A stretch of DNA of 64,000 nt from Demequina sp. TMPB413. GTDB lineage: Bacteria; Actinomycetota; Actinomycetes; Actinomycetales; Demequinaceae. Position numbers and translations under genes: made by a program. Each line of letters begins with the position of its first letter. The stretch's first letter is position 1. The notes under the pieces are model-generated. The model was not told where the DNA came from. It was given only the letters and a program-made list of their open reading frames with translations, and searched no databases. Positions 44,301 through 52,232 of the stretch are shown here, in pieces. Location: NCBI RefSeq assembly GCF_020447105.2, contig NZ_CP096184.1, positions 186,001 to 250,000 of the forward strand, read 5' to 3'.

Positions 44301-44477
44301 GGGGTCGACGACCCTTGGGGCCGAGTGGCCTTCGAGGTACCAGCGGGAGGCGGCTCCCTGAGCTACGACTACCGCGACCCCGCTCAGCGGTGGTGGTGGT
44401 GGGCCAGCGTCGGCGTCATCGCCTGGGCGCTCATTGGGTCGATCCCCCTGAAGCGTTCGAAGGAGGTCGCCGAATGA
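41394..44477 (+). CDS. Large GT2 glycosyltransferase fused to a multi-pass membrane domain
   Basis: A 1027-residue protein. The N-terminal 240 or so residues are a family 2 glycosyltransferase (ELLWLLHDDTAPHADALTRLI for the donor site, and GYEGYGDSLEWCRRAWASG as the acceptor/catalytic stretch). About 12 membrane segments follow (roughly 240-290 and 360-780), and then a C-terminal extracytoplasmic beta-rich domain with a last helix (WWWWASVGVIAWALIG). The family lies beside whiB2 and DUF5719 in many actinobacteria and is thought to act on cell-envelope glycans. DUF5719 starts inside its stop codon (ATGA), implying a joint product. Confidence 0.85.
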   Translation: MSTPFVRAVLVTDGKSDHLSATLAALAALDEQPSVLHLVVTGDADVDIPESLAADVRHLDATSYAHAVSVVLDDVGSRDGELLWLLHDDTAPHADALTRLIATATKRPRAAVVGAAHVRWNDDSRLVNLGTTVSRLGARRVALVVEDDINQGQHDWREDVMAVSLAAALVRRDAFDALGRIDAGYEGYGDSLEWCRRAWASGRDVVIEPRARIRHAQDGLYGVRTRRRGRGATHARRRVSEWHHAFAWARWWAILPLVALVPLSVAIRVVARLAQNVPRRALAELAVPFLLIMRAPAILKTTVAHRAVGATGSIEGRLFAGARQVVDAVRQRELGTFERSRASRVPSEMVRAELAAAAARQRLSLFTTIAVAAIAAAAVGLEYIRALVAGQMVAGPGVGSTDLTFDAVWSRAWTGWADVGFGSAGIDGAYAGLMTPLAAFPGGLRVGIGVALIAAPFFASLLAWWAAGHATRGPWIRAAAALVFGFWPPFLAAVADARIGPVFAHVALAAGAVALARAAGWRRGELVAGRIESPAAAASPSAALAAALAVTVATVAQPVLLWPVTVIVAILALVAGNLRWRLLAVAAVPLVVGLPGIVAAARQMPDLDVVASVLAREPGPGTGFAGEVWRTALGMADTSRWPSTLETAWPLGELASVVVLASALAALVSRRAWRPAAVGLLVAAAGGVVAAWSARATASFPDGAGSGAISGWPGTGSSLVVLGALVAATAVHGALLAGEGKRFAIGRVTSAALATIAAGSSLAVVVFLVWPGAQPGSATTESTHVLPLAVPLDQEGQYRQRVLVLATRDDGTVAYSVLSHDGSSHAMGRVERGPGGAPLGGSGGQTVGIDTLAQTIAEATQSSAADVTALREWGIGTVVVAPGGTRVQAALDQNSGLSLVGGSEIGTTYRLEGAPTSRAWLETEDDTVPVNSTATSGGLDEAPTAGGTLVIAVPSAVGWTANLDGVELDGVDDPWGRVAFEVPAGGGSLSYDYRDPAQRWWWWASVGVIAWALIGSIPLKRSKEVAE

Positions 44478-45862
44478 TCAGGCGTATCACGCTGACGGCG
44501 GGTGCCCTCGGACTCGTCGGCGTTTCGGCTTTTCTTGTCACCCTGGCCGAGCCACCCGTCCTGGAAACGCGCGCGCCCCAAACCTTTCAGATCGAGGCTC
44601 CCGCGCCAGTGGTCGCGTGCCCAGGTCCCCAGAGTGTTCCCGTCGGGGACGTCGGCACCGGCGGAGATCTGGCATCAGAACCGACCGTGCGCACGATCGA
44701 GGTGGCGGGCACGGCCTCGACCACCGCCGTCGGACTTGGCCTAGGAGCCAACGACGACATCGCTCTCCAGGTCGAGCGCATCGGTGACGGGGACATCGAG
44801 GGCTGGGCCGCGCTGACGTGCGCGCAGCCGTCCTATGACCAATGGATTGTGGGCGGTGCGACCACTCTTGGCGCGAGTTCCCGTCTCGTTCTGTCGAACC
44901 CGAGCACCGCGCCCACCGAAGCCACCGTGACGGTCTATGGGCCCCTCGGCGCCCTCGACGACCCCTTGCTGGTGCCGGTCGCAGCTGGCGACACCGTGCA
45001 GCGGCTCATTGAGGGTGTCGCCGCAGAACTGAGCGCGATCGTGGTGCGCGTCGAGGCGACAGGGCCTGGCGTCGTTGCGGCCCTACAAGACTCCCGGCTT
45101 GAGGGGTTCCAGCCCGCAGGGACGGCGTGGGTGGGCACGAGCGGCCTCGCCGCCGACCTGGCCATTCCACTCGTCAACGCCGACGCGCAGCCAGGGCAGG
45201 GAGGTTCGGCCGAGGGGGAGACGGGCGATGTACCTGATGCCGTCGATCTGCCTGAGCCCACGCTGACCGTGAGGCTCATGGCTCCTGACGGAGCCAATGT
45301 CGATCTGTCGCTCGTGTCGGTTGAGGGTGGCGAGGAGTGGTCGGTCGGCCAGCCAGTCGCGCTTGAGGCGGGGGTTGTGACCGAGGTCGACGTGCCGACG
45401 GAGGCGCTCGGCGCGATCGAGATCAGGGCCGATGCGCCCATCGTCGCGGCGGCCCGCACGTCTGTGGCGCGCCTGCCGCGCGAAGGGCTTGCCGACGACG
45501 TGGCTTACGACCACACCTGGGTGCCAGCGATGCCTGTCCTGACAGAGACAACCCTCACCGCCGTCGTCCCTGCCGACGACGCGCGGCTCGCGGTCTACGC
45601 GCCTTTCGAGGGAAGCGTCGAGGTGCTCGACCAGTCGGGGGCAGTGGTGGGCGCGGCCGACATGGCGGAAGGCTCCGTTCAATGGGTGCCCATCACGGCG
45701 CCGTTCGGGACGAGGGTCAGCATCGAGGGACGGTTCGCGTGGTCGCTCGTCATGACCTCGCCTGAGGGCTACATCGCCGCTGTGGCGCCCGTCGATCTCA
45801 GCAGCTCCTCGCTGACCGCAACCGTCGTGCCGGATACGTATCCGGGCGCGACGAGTCCCTAG
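44474..45862 (+). CDS. DUF5719 exported protein
   Basis: A 462-residue protein with an N-terminal signal or anchor helix (ITLTAGALGLVGVSAFLVTLA) and an all-beta extracellular domain rich in Ala, Val and Asp. Ig-like repeated strands are suggested by LVLSNPSTAPTEATVTVYGP and similar stretches. ATG 44474 overlaps the GT2 stop and has GGAGG upstream, so the longer open frame from 44315 is rejected. Conserved coupling to the GT2 gene suggests it is its extracytoplasmic partner. Function unknown. Its stop shares a CTAG with the convergent metallopeptidase-like gene. Confidence 0.82.
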   Translation: MIRRITLTAGALGLVGVSAFLVTLAEPPVLETRAPQTFQIEAPAPVVACPGPQSVPVGDVGTGGDLASEPTVRTIEVAGTASTTAVGLGLGANDDIALQVERIGDGDIEGWAALTCAQPSYDQWIVGGATTLGASSRLVLSNPSTAPTEATVTVYGPLGALDDPLLVPVAAGDTVQRLIEGVAAELSAIVVRVEATGPGVVAALQDSRLEGFQPAGTAWVGTSGLAADLAIPLVNADAQPGQGGSAEGETGDVPDAVDLPEPTLTVRLMAPDGANVDLSLVSVEGGEEWSVGQPVALEAGVVTEVDVPTEALGAIEIRADAPIVAAARTSVARLPREGLADDVAYDHTWVPAMPVLTETTLTAVVPADDARLAVYAPFEGSVEVLDQSGAVVGAADMAEGSVQWVPITAPFGTRVSIEGRFAWSLVMTSPEGYIAAVAPVDLSSSSLTATVVPDTYPGATSP

Positions 45863-46260
45863 TCGCTTGCGCCGTAGTCGGGGTCGACCTCGTCAGGCCG
45901 CATCGACAAGAGGTGGCCGACCTGCTCCGCCAGAATGTCGCGCACCAACGAGGGCAAGTGTTCGGCTGACGCCCGTTGCTCCAGGGCCCTGCGGTAGAGG
46001 ACGATGCGCGTCGGTGCGCCGTACTCGCCAGGAAAGACGCGGCCAAGGGGAACCCCCCGCTCCCAAGGCGCAGGCTCGGAAGGCGGCACGTCTTCGACGC
46101 CGAACTCTACGCGACCCCACTGCTTTGACCACTTGGCAGCGAGACGCTCAGAAGCGTCGGCGGTGAGTTCGTCGAACACCTCAGCGCGAGTCCGGTAGCC
46201 GGGCAGCGTCGGCGGTAGCAGTGGCCGTCGCGGCCCCCTGCCGTGCGTGTCTCGCCTCAT
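45859..46260 (-). CDS. Metallopeptidase-family (zincin-like) small protein, active site altered
   Basis: A 133-residue protein of the small zincin-like family found next to DUF3499 and whiB2. The helix that would carry HExxH reads LAEQVGHLLSMRPDEVDPDYG: only the last His is kept, so catalysis is doubtful. The N-terminus is basic and Pro-rich. ATG 46260. It may have become a binding protein, as seems usual for the actinobacterial members. Confidence 0.75.
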   Translation of the reverse strand: MRRDTHGRGPRRPLLPPTLPGYRTRAEVFDELTADASERLAAKWSKQWGRVEFGVEDVPPSEPAPWERGVPLGRVFPGEYGAPTRIVLYRRALEQRASAEHLPSLVRDILAEQVGHLLSMRPDEVDPDYGASD

Positions 46261-46340
46261 GGGCCGACCTTAACCCGCGCAGGGCGTTGCCGACGCAGCG
46301 CCGCCCGGCGTGGTGACGGCCGGGCGACGGCAGGGCGGGG

Positions 46341-46346
46341 TAGCGT
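46341..46346 (+). promoter_or_regulatory. -10 element upstream of the DUF3499 gene
   Basis: TAGCGT lies 7 nt before GTG 46354 (10 before ATG 46357), a leaderless-type arrangement. Confidence 0.5.
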
Positions 46347-46356
46347 CGCTGCTGTG

Positions 46357-46713
46357 ATGGCGACCAGGCAGTGTTCCAAGACCGCGTGTTCGCGCCCGGC
46401 CGCAGCCACCTTGACGTATGTGTATGCCGACTCCACCGTGGTCGTCGGCCAACTCGCGACGGAAGCCGAGCCCCACAGTTACGACCTGTGCGCCTCCCAC
46501 GCCGAGCGTTTCACCGCCCCGCGAGGCTGGGACGTGGTGCACATCCACCAAGACTTCGACGACCCCGGCCCCTCGCCAGACGATCTGGACGCTCTCGCGA
46601 TGGCCGTGCGCGAAGCTGGCAGACCGGTGGTGGCCCCCTCAACCGATCCGCGCCCGCCCCTCGCGTCTGAACCGCGGCGAGGGCACCTGCGCGTGGTGTC
46701 CTCTGACGTCTAG
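46357..46713 (+). CDS. DUF3499 zinc-binding-like protein
   Basis: A 118-residue protein with MATRQCSKTACSRPA at the start, then LTYVYADSTVVVGQLATEAEPHSYDLCASHAERFTAPRGW, the signature of DUF3499. Cys6, Cys11, Cys45 and His48 could form one zinc site. GTG 46354 directly precedes ATG 46357 and either could be used. The family is actinobacteria-specific, next to phosphomannomutase and whiB2; function unknown. Confidence 0.85.
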   Translation: MATRQCSKTACSRPAAATLTYVYADSTVVVGQLATEAEPHSYDLCASHAERFTAPRGWDVVHIHQDFDDPGPSPDDLDALAMAVREAGRPVVAPSTDPRPPLASEPRRGHLRVVSSDV

Positions 46714-46757
46714 TGGCGTGAACTCCTGCGCCCGCTCGCCGCGGCGTACACGTTCGC

Positions 46758-46763
46758 TAGGCT
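46758..46763 (+). promoter_or_regulatory. -10 element of a leaderless phosphomannomutase promoter
   Basis: TAGGCT lies 7 nt before GTG 46771, with no ribosome-binding site. Confidence 0.6.
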
Positions 46764-46770
46764 TGCCCGC

Positions 46771-48198
46771 GTGAACCCACCGGACCTCAGCGGCCTCATC
46801 AAGTCCTACGACGTCCGAGGGGTGGTGGGAAAAGACCTGACGCACGACGTCGCGCGAGCCATCGGCGCCGCATTCGCCGACGCGATTGTGCTGCCCGACG
46901 GGGAGGACACCGTCGTGATCGGCTACGACATGCGCGACAGTTCTCCCGGGCTGGCAGACGCGGTCACCGAGGGGCTCACCTCTCGCGGAGTGAACGTCAC
47001 GAGGATCGGGCTGTGTTCGACTGATGGCCTGTACTTCGCTTCGGGAAACCTCGATTTGCCAGGCATCATGATCACCGCGAGTCACAACCCTGCGGAGTAC
47101 AACGGCATGAAGATGTGTCGTTCGCGCGCGAGGGCGGTGGGAGAGAATTCCGGACTTGCGGACGTGAGGAGCCTCGCGGCGCGGTACCTCGTTGAGGCGC
47201 CAGCCGTCGCCGACCGCGCGGGCTCGGCCATCGAACGGGACATGCTGGCCGAGTACGCCGCCTTTCTGCGCAGCCTGGTGCCGCTCGAAGGCGGACGCCG
47301 GCTCAAGGTCGTCGTCGACGCCGCGAACGCGATGGGCGGGTATACCGTGCCCGCCGTTCTCGGGACGGCCGCAGGGCTTCCCGAACTACCTCTCGACATC
47401 GTCCCGCTGTACTTCGAACTCGACGGGACCTTCCCCAACCACGAGGCCAACCCCCTTGACGAGGAGAACCTGCGGGACCTCCAAGCCGCGGTCAAGGAGC
47501 ACGCGGCCGATATCGGCCTGGCATTCGATGGCGATGCCGACAGGTGCTTCGCGGTAGATGAGCGCGGCGAGATCGTGCGGGCGTCAGCCATCACGTGCCT
47601 GGTGGGGCTGCGCGAGACCGCGAGGGAGGCGGCCGCCGGGCGCACCGCCACCGTGATCTACAACCTCATCTCCTCGCGCGCGGTGCCCGAGCAACTGTCT
47701 GCTGCTGGCGCCCAGCCCGTGCGCTCCAAGGTGGGTCACTCCAACATCAAGGCGCAAATGGCCGAGCTCGACGCGGTGTTCGGCGGCGAGCACTCGGCTC
47801 ACTTCTACTTCAGGGACTTCTACTTCGCTGACTCGGGAATGCTCGCGGCGATGCACGTCCTGGCAGCGCTGGGGGAGTCAGATGCTTCTTTGTCGACGCT
47901 CTTGGCTACCCATGACCCATACCCGGCGTCGGGGGAGATCAACTCCCGCGTCGGCTCGGTCCCCGCCTCGCTTGAGCGGGTGCGCGAGGCCTTCTCGGGC
48001 GACGGGGTCGAGGTCGACGACTTCGACGGACTGACGTTCACGCACTGGGGTTCCTCTGGCGACCTCTGGTGGTTCAACGTCCGCGGCTCAAATACGGAGC
48101 CGCTGCTGCGGCTCAACGTGGAGGCCGCCGAGCGGGATGTGATGGAACGGGTACGCGACCGCGTGCTCGCCGTGATTCGTGCCGACGACGACTCGTAG
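46771..48198 (+). CDS. manB: Phosphomannomutase/phosphoglucomutase
   Basis: Interconverts mannose-6-P and mannose-1-P (possibly also glucose phosphates) to supply GDP-mannose for cell-wall glycans. The 475-residue alpha-D-phosphohexomutase has the phosphoserine loop MITASHNPAEYNGMKM, the Mg loop AFDGDADRCF, the sugar-binding GGEHSAHFYFRDF and the C-terminal phosphate-binding RGSNTEPLLRLNVEA. The substrate mix is not readable from sequence. In mycobacteria SIS and manA genes follow it; here a small membrane protein does. Confidence 0.93.
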   Translation: MNPPDLSGLIKSYDVRGVVGKDLTHDVARAIGAAFADAIVLPDGEDTVVIGYDMRDSSPGLADAVTEGLTSRGVNVTRIGLCSTDGLYFASGNLDLPGIMITASHNPAEYNGMKMCRSRARAVGENSGLADVRSLAARYLVEAPAVADRAGSAIERDMLAEYAAFLRSLVPLEGGRRLKVVVDAANAMGGYTVPAVLGTAAGLPELPLDIVPLYFELDGTFPNHEANPLDEENLRDLQAAVKEHAADIGLAFDGDADRCFAVDERGEIVRASAITCLVGLRETAREAAAGRTATVIYNLISSRAVPEQLSAAGAQPVRSKVGHSNIKAQMAELDAVFGGEHSAHFYFRDFYFADSGMLAAMHVLAALGESDASLSTLLATHDPYPASGEINSRVGSVPASLERVREAFSGDGVEVDDFDGLTFTHWGSSGDLWWFNVRGSNTEPLLRLNVEAAERDVMERVRDRVLAVIRADDDS

Positions 48199-48255
48199 CC
48201 GGTGCAGGACTGATGCGCGCCGCGAGGAATGCGGGAGCGATAGAGGGGGGACACG

Positions 48256-48678
48256 ATGTTGATCATCGCGATCGTTGTGATGGTGGTGCTGCTGGTCGGC
48301 GGGATGGGATGGCAGCTGCGAGAGCGCGAGCAGCCGCCCGCCATGAATGCCCAGTACTTGAAGGCCTTTGCGCTGGCTCCAGGCGAGCGACACGGAACGG
48401 TATGGCGCGGAAACCACCACTCCGGCGCGCGTCTTGTCGTGTCGATCACGTCGGCTGGGGACCTTGTGATGAACCATGCGGACCAAGACGGCGTCCCGGT
48501 GAGGGTGCGACAAGCCACAAGTACGGCCGCGGTCGGTCCTGTCTTGGCCATCAACGGGCCCACGGAGCCTGTCATGGCCGAGGTGACCATCTCGAGCGCC
48601 GAACACCAGCCATTTGTCGTCTACCTGGAGCCAGCGGCCGCCTCAACCGTGGCAAACTGGGCCGCTCGACGGCCGTGA
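48256..48678 (+). CDS. Single-pass membrane protein of unknown function
   Basis: A 140-residue protein: one N-terminal helix (MLIIAIVVMVVLLVGGMGW), a short charged stretch and a roughly 100-residue beta-rich domain, probably outside the cell. ATG 48256 is preceded by a run of six G at 7 nt. No family recognised. It lies 22 nt before sahH and may be co-transcribed. Confidence 0.7.
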   Translation: MLIIAIVVMVVLLVGGMGWQLREREQPPAMNAQYLKAFALAPGERHGTVWRGNHHSGARLVVSITSAGDLVMNHADQDGVPVRVRQATSTAAVGPVLAINGPTEPVMAEVTISSAEHQPFVVYLEPAAASTVANWAARRP

Positions 48679-48700
48679 CCCCCGATGAAAGCAGAACACC

Positions 48701-50140
48701 ATGATTGAGCACATCGTCGCCGACCTCGCCCTGGCCGACGCGGGCCGCCACCAGATTCGCTTGGCGCAGGTGGAGATGCCTGGGCTCATGGCCCTGAGGG
48801 ATGAGTTTGGGCAGGACCAGCCGCTCAAGGGAGCGCGCATCGCGGGTTCGTTGCACATGACCACCCAGACCGCGGTGCTCATCGAGACCTTGACGGCACT
48901 CGGCGCTCAGGTGAGGTGGGCGTCGTGCAACATCTTTTCCACTCAAGACGACGCTGCTGCCGCCATCGTCGTCGGCCCAGGGACGTACAGCGCCCCCAAC
49001 GGCGTTCCGGTGTTCGCCATCAAGGGCGAGACGATCGAGGAGTACTGGGAGTACACGGACAAGATCCTGACGTGGGAGGGCCACGACGGCCCGACGATCA
49101 TTCTTGACGACGGCGGCGACGCCACGCTGTTGGTGCACGAGGGCGTGCGCTTCGAGACGTTGGGAGCCGTGCCGCCGCCGCTCGAAGAGGAGGACCCGGC
49201 CTACAACGCCGAGGTCGAGGGGATGCGGGCTGTGTTGCGCCGGTCCCTTGCCGCAGACCCGACGCGCTTCACGCGCATGGCCGCTGGCATCGTCGGCACG
49301 AGCGAGGAGACCACCACCGGTGTTCACCGTCTCGATCAGATGCATGCGCGTGGGGAACTGCTGTTCCCTGCGATCAACGTTAATGACTCGGTGACCAAGT
49401 CCAAGTTCGACAACAAGTACGGCATCAGGCACTCCCTGCCGGACGGGCTCAACCGCGCCACCGACGTACTCATGGGCGGCAAGATCGCGTTCGTGTGCGG
49501 CTACGGCGACGTGGGCAAGGGCGCCGCAGAGGCCCTGCGTGGCCAGGGTGCGCGGGTGGTCGTGTCGGAGGTCGACCCCATTTGCGCTCTGCAGGCCGCC
49601 ATGGACGGCTATGAGGTCACGCGGGTCGAGGACTATGTCGACCGTGCCGACTTCTTCATCACCACCACCGGCAACAAGGACATCATCAGGATCGAGCACA
49701 TGGCCGCCATGAAGGACAAGGCGATCGTGGCGAACGTCGGACACTTCGACAACGAGATCGACATGGTTGGCCTGTCTCGCTCCGGCGCCAAGCGCGAGCC
49801 CATCAAGCCTCAAGTGGACGAATGGACGTTCGCAGACGGGCATTCCATCATCGTGCTGAGCGAGGGTCGCCTCATGAATCTCGGCAACGCGACGGGGCAC
49901 CCGAGCTTTGTGATGTCGGCGTCGTTCACCAACCAGGTGCTCGCGCAGATGGAGTTGTGGACCAGGCGCGACGCCTACCCGCTGGGTGTGCACCGCTTGC
50001 CCAAGGAACTGGACGAGAAGGTGGCGCGGCTGCACCTCGACGCGCTCGGCGTGCGGCTCACGCAGATGAGTCCGTCTCAGGCCGACTACCTTGGCGTGCC
50101 CGTCGAGGGACCCTTCAAGGCCGAGCACTACCGGTACTAG
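48701..50140 (+). CDS. sahH: Adenosylhomocysteinase SahH
   Basis: Cleaves S-adenosylhomocysteine to adenosine and homocysteine, clearing the product of methyltransferases. It has 479 residues, the length of the bacterial form with a long insertion. Conserved stretches: [31 protein letters not shown], the NAD-binding site [41 protein letters not shown] and the C-terminus KAEHYRY, which reaches into the neighbouring subunit's NAD site. It stands near mtrAB as in M. tuberculosis, but with no tmk gene between. Confidence 0.97.
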   Translation: MIEHIVADLALADAGRHQIRLAQVEMPGLMALRDEFGQDQPLKGARIAGSLHMTTQTAVLIETLTALGAQVRWASCNIFSTQDDAAAAIVVGPGTYSAPNGVPVFAIKGETIEEYWEYTDKILTWEGHDGPTIILDDGGDATLLVHEGVRFETLGAVPPPLEEEDPAYNAEVEGMRAVLRRSLAADPTRFTRMAAGIVGTSEETTTGVHRLDQMHARGELLFPAINVNDSVTKSKFDNKYGIRHSLPDGLNRATDVLMGGKIAFVCGYGDVGKGAAEALRGQGARVVVSEVDPICALQAAMDGYEVTRVEDYVDRADFFITTTGNKDIIRIEHMAAMKDKAIVANVGHFDNEIDMVGLSRSGAKREPIKPQVDEWTFADGHSIIVLSEGRLMNLGNATGHPSFVMSASFTNQVLAQMELWTRRDAYPLGVHRLPKELDEKVARLHLDALGVRLTQMSPSQADYLGVPVEGPFKAEHYRY

Positions 50141-50154
50141 GCAAGGGTGTTCGC

Positions 50155-50979
50155 CTAGTTGTTGCTGTCGGGGATTCCGTAAGGCAGCGCCGAGAGTCGT
50201 TCGAACTCGGCGGCGTTCAGGCGCTGAGCGGTGATGCCCGACGCGTATTCGCGGTCTCTGCGCGTCGCGAGGACAGCGGCGATGAATGTCTCCGGGTGGG
50301 TGCCCTCAGGAGGCGGAGGTGCCACGTAGGTGGCTAGTTGCTCGGAGATCTCTTTGCCGAAGCGGTAGCGCGCGTCGTGGGACATTTGGTGGGCTCGTCC
50401 GAGGAACAATCGCGCGGTGAGGGCCAAGCCATCGGGAAGCCGCCGCACGTCGGCCTTCTGAGCCCATTCCGTCATTCCAAAGGGCATCACGATAGGCGGC
50501 ATCGCCTTGCGCCCGCCCCGGGTACGCATGGCGTAGGTGCCGACGAGGATGTCGCCTACCCGCTTACCGCGCGCGGACATGAACGACGTGATGATGGCGA
50601 TCAGTCCGAAACTCAAGTACACCTCGAACAGACCCACAAGGGCGCGGCCGAAGGCGTAGCGCGCGGAGACGGGGCCGCCATCGTCGCGCACGATGCGCAA
50701 GCCGAGGGCGAGGCGGCCGAGGCTCAGCCCGCGGGTGAGCGTCTCGACCAGAGCAGGGACGACGCCGAACCACACGAAAATGAGGGCGATTGACAACGCG
50801 GTGCCGATGGCCTCGTTCACTGCACTCGCGAGCGGGCCCGTGACATTGAGCAGCACGATGAAGCCTAGGTACATCACGATCGCGTCGATAGCGCCGGAGC
50901 CGACGCGCATCACGACAGACGCGGCGCCGGAGTCGATCGCCACGCCCTCGCCAAGAACAATCTCTTCGTTGATACTCAT
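50155..50979 (-). CDS. RDD-family membrane protein
   Basis: A 274-residue protein. Residues about 20-165 form the RDD domain with three to four helices (MRVGSGAIDAIVMYLGFIVLL, then ALIFVWFGVVPALVETL), the motif RGLSLGRLALGLRIVRDDGG and KRVGDILVGTYAMRTRGG. About 100 C-terminal residues are cytosolic and predicted helical. ATG 50979 follows GGAGGGG at 6 nt and is preferred over the upstream in-frame start at 51033. It is divergent from the SpoIIM-like gene, with 29 nt between starts. RDD, SpoIIM and MoxR/DUF58 genes recur together in actinobacteria. Confidence 0.9.
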   Translation of the reverse strand: MSINEEIVLGEGVAIDSGAASVVMRVGSGAIDAIVMYLGFIVLLNVTGPLASAVNEAIGTALSIALIFVWFGVVPALVETLTRGLSLGRLALGLRIVRDDGGPVSARYAFGRALVGLFEVYLSFGLIAIITSFMSARGKRVGDILVGTYAMRTRGGRKAMPPIVMPFGMTEWAQKADVRRLPDGLALTARLFLGRAHQMSHDARYRFGKEISEQLATYVAPPPPEGTHPETFIAAVLATRRDREYASGITAQRLNAAEFERLSALPYGIPDSNN

Positions 50980-51008
50980 CGCCCCTCCATATATGGCATG
51001 GTAGCGGC
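50980..51008. promoter_or_regulatory. 29-nt divergent promoter region with CCATATATGG
   Basis: Everything between the RDD and SpoIIM starts fits in 29 nt. A 10-bp palindrome CCATATATGG (50987-50996) can act as a -10 in either direction. The two transcripts would begin within a few bases of each start codon, so their promoters should compete or be co-regulated. Confidence 0.5.
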
Positions 51009-52004
51009 GTGGACATCGACGCCTTCTCCGCATTGAGGGAAGCCCGCTGGAGCAGGCTCAAGCGGTTGGCGCGCCAGCGCCGCCGTACGGGTGCCGACGC
51101 CGACGAGATGACTCGCCTGTACCGCGCCACCGCGTCGGACCTGTCGACCGTGCGGTCGGCAGCGCCAGAACCCGCTTTGATCACGAGGCTGTCGATGCTG
51201 CTCGGCAGTTCGCGCGTGTGGCTGACGGGTTCGCACCAGGTGCGCACAGGGGACATCGGCAGGTATTTCACGACGTCGTTGCCAGCCGCGCTGTATCGCG
51301 TGCGGTGGTGGGGCACCATCACGTCGCTCGTCGTGGTGGTCTTGAGCGTGGTCGCCGGGTACTACACGCTCAACTCGCCTGCGGCGCTGGAGCTGATCGG
51401 CCCGCCCGAGGTGCGCGCCCAGATCGCTCAAGAAGAGTTCGCGAGCTACTACGTCGAGTACGACTCGACGTCGTTCACCGCCCTGGTGTGGACCAACAAT
51501 GCGTGGCTTGCCGCCCAATGCATCGTGCTCGGTGTGACCGGCATCTTCCCGTTGATCCTCATGTACAACACCGTGGTGCAACTCGGTGCGAGCGGCGCCG
51601 TCATGGCGGAATACGACATGCTCGACATCTTCTTCCAACTCATCCTGCCGCACGGGCTGCTGGAACTGAGCGCGGTCTTTGTCGCGGCGGGAGCAGGGTT
51701 CAAGGTGTTCTGGACCGTGCTGGTCCCGGGCCGGCTGCCGCGAGCGACCGCACTCGCGGAGGTGTTCCGCACGCTGCTGTCCGTTGCGCTTGGCCTCGCC
51801 ATCGCGTTGTTCCTGTCCGGCCTGATCGAGGGCTACATCACCGGCTCGCAGATGCCGTGGGGGTGGAAGGTCGCAATCGGCGTCTTGGCGTTCCTTGCGT
51901 TCTGGCTCTACATCTTCGCCGTGGGCCGATGGGCTTCGCAGCGTGGAGCCTCAGGAGATGCCGAGCAGGCGTTCCGGGTGGAAGTGGCTCCCGTCGCGCA
52001 CTAG
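51009..52004 (+). CDS. SpoIIM-like (stage II sporulation protein M) membrane protein
   Basis: A 331-residue protein with an N-terminal basic helical segment (WSRLKRLARQRRRTG), four to five membrane helices from about residue 100, and the SpoIIM/DUF95 stretch NNAWLAAQCIVLGVTGIFPLILMYNTVVQLGA followed by LPHGLLELSAVFVAAGAG. In firmicutes SpoIIM acts in the engulfment peptidoglycan machine; non-sporulating actinobacteria keep it next to RDD and MoxR genes, where its job is unknown. GTG 51009. Confidence 0.88.
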   Translation: MDIDAFSALREARWSRLKRLARQRRRTGADADEMTRLYRATASDLSTVRSAAPEPALITRLSMLLGSSRVWLTGSHQVRTGDIGRYFTTSLPAALYRVRWWGTITSLVVVVLSVVAGYYTLNSPAALELIGPPEVRAQIAQEEFASYYVEYDSTSFTALVWTNNAWLAAQCIVLGVTGIFPLILMYNTVVQLGASGAVMAEYDMLDIFFQLILPHGLLELSAVFVAAGAGFKVFWTVLVPGRLPRATALAEVFRTLLSVALGLAIALFLSGLIEGYITGSQMPWGWKVAIGVLAFLAFWLYIFAVGRWASQRGASGDAEQAFRVEVAPVAH

Positions 52005-52014
52005 GCGCCGGGAC

Positions 52015-52208
52015 GGTACGGATCGGGCCATTTGTGGGCCGGGAGGTGGATTTCGGTACGGATCGAGCCATTTGTGGGCCGGGACGGTGGATTCCGGTAC
52101 GGATTAAGCCATTTGTGGGCTGACGGGACGCAGCGCGGTACGGATTGAGCCATTAGTGGGCTGGGACGGTGGATTCCGGTACAAATCGAGCCATTTGTGG
52201 GTGGGGGG
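52015..52208. repeat. Five tandem 40-41-bp repeats in a convergent intergenic region
   Basis: Units begin at 52015, 52055, 52096, 52137 and 52178, a period of 40, 41, 41 and 41 nt. Each opens with GGTACGGAT (GGTACAAAT in the last), then a segment centred on GAGCCATTTGTGGGC, then CGGGACGGTGGATTCC in most copies. The whole unit repeats, unlike CRISPR, where spacers differ. It fills the 228-nt gap between the SpoIIM and DUF58 stops. I see no gene in it. Confidence 0.85.
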
Positions 52209-52232
52209 CGGGCCGGGGCGGGGCAGCCGACG

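Noticed and set aside
51218-52123. Open frame running from SpoIIM into the repeat array
   Set aside because: It is out of frame with SpoIIM and only reads the repeat as a peptide motif. No start signal and no domain.
52015-52208. CRISPR array
   Set aside because: The whole 41-nt unit is repeated with no unique spacers between copies and there are no cas genes in the window.
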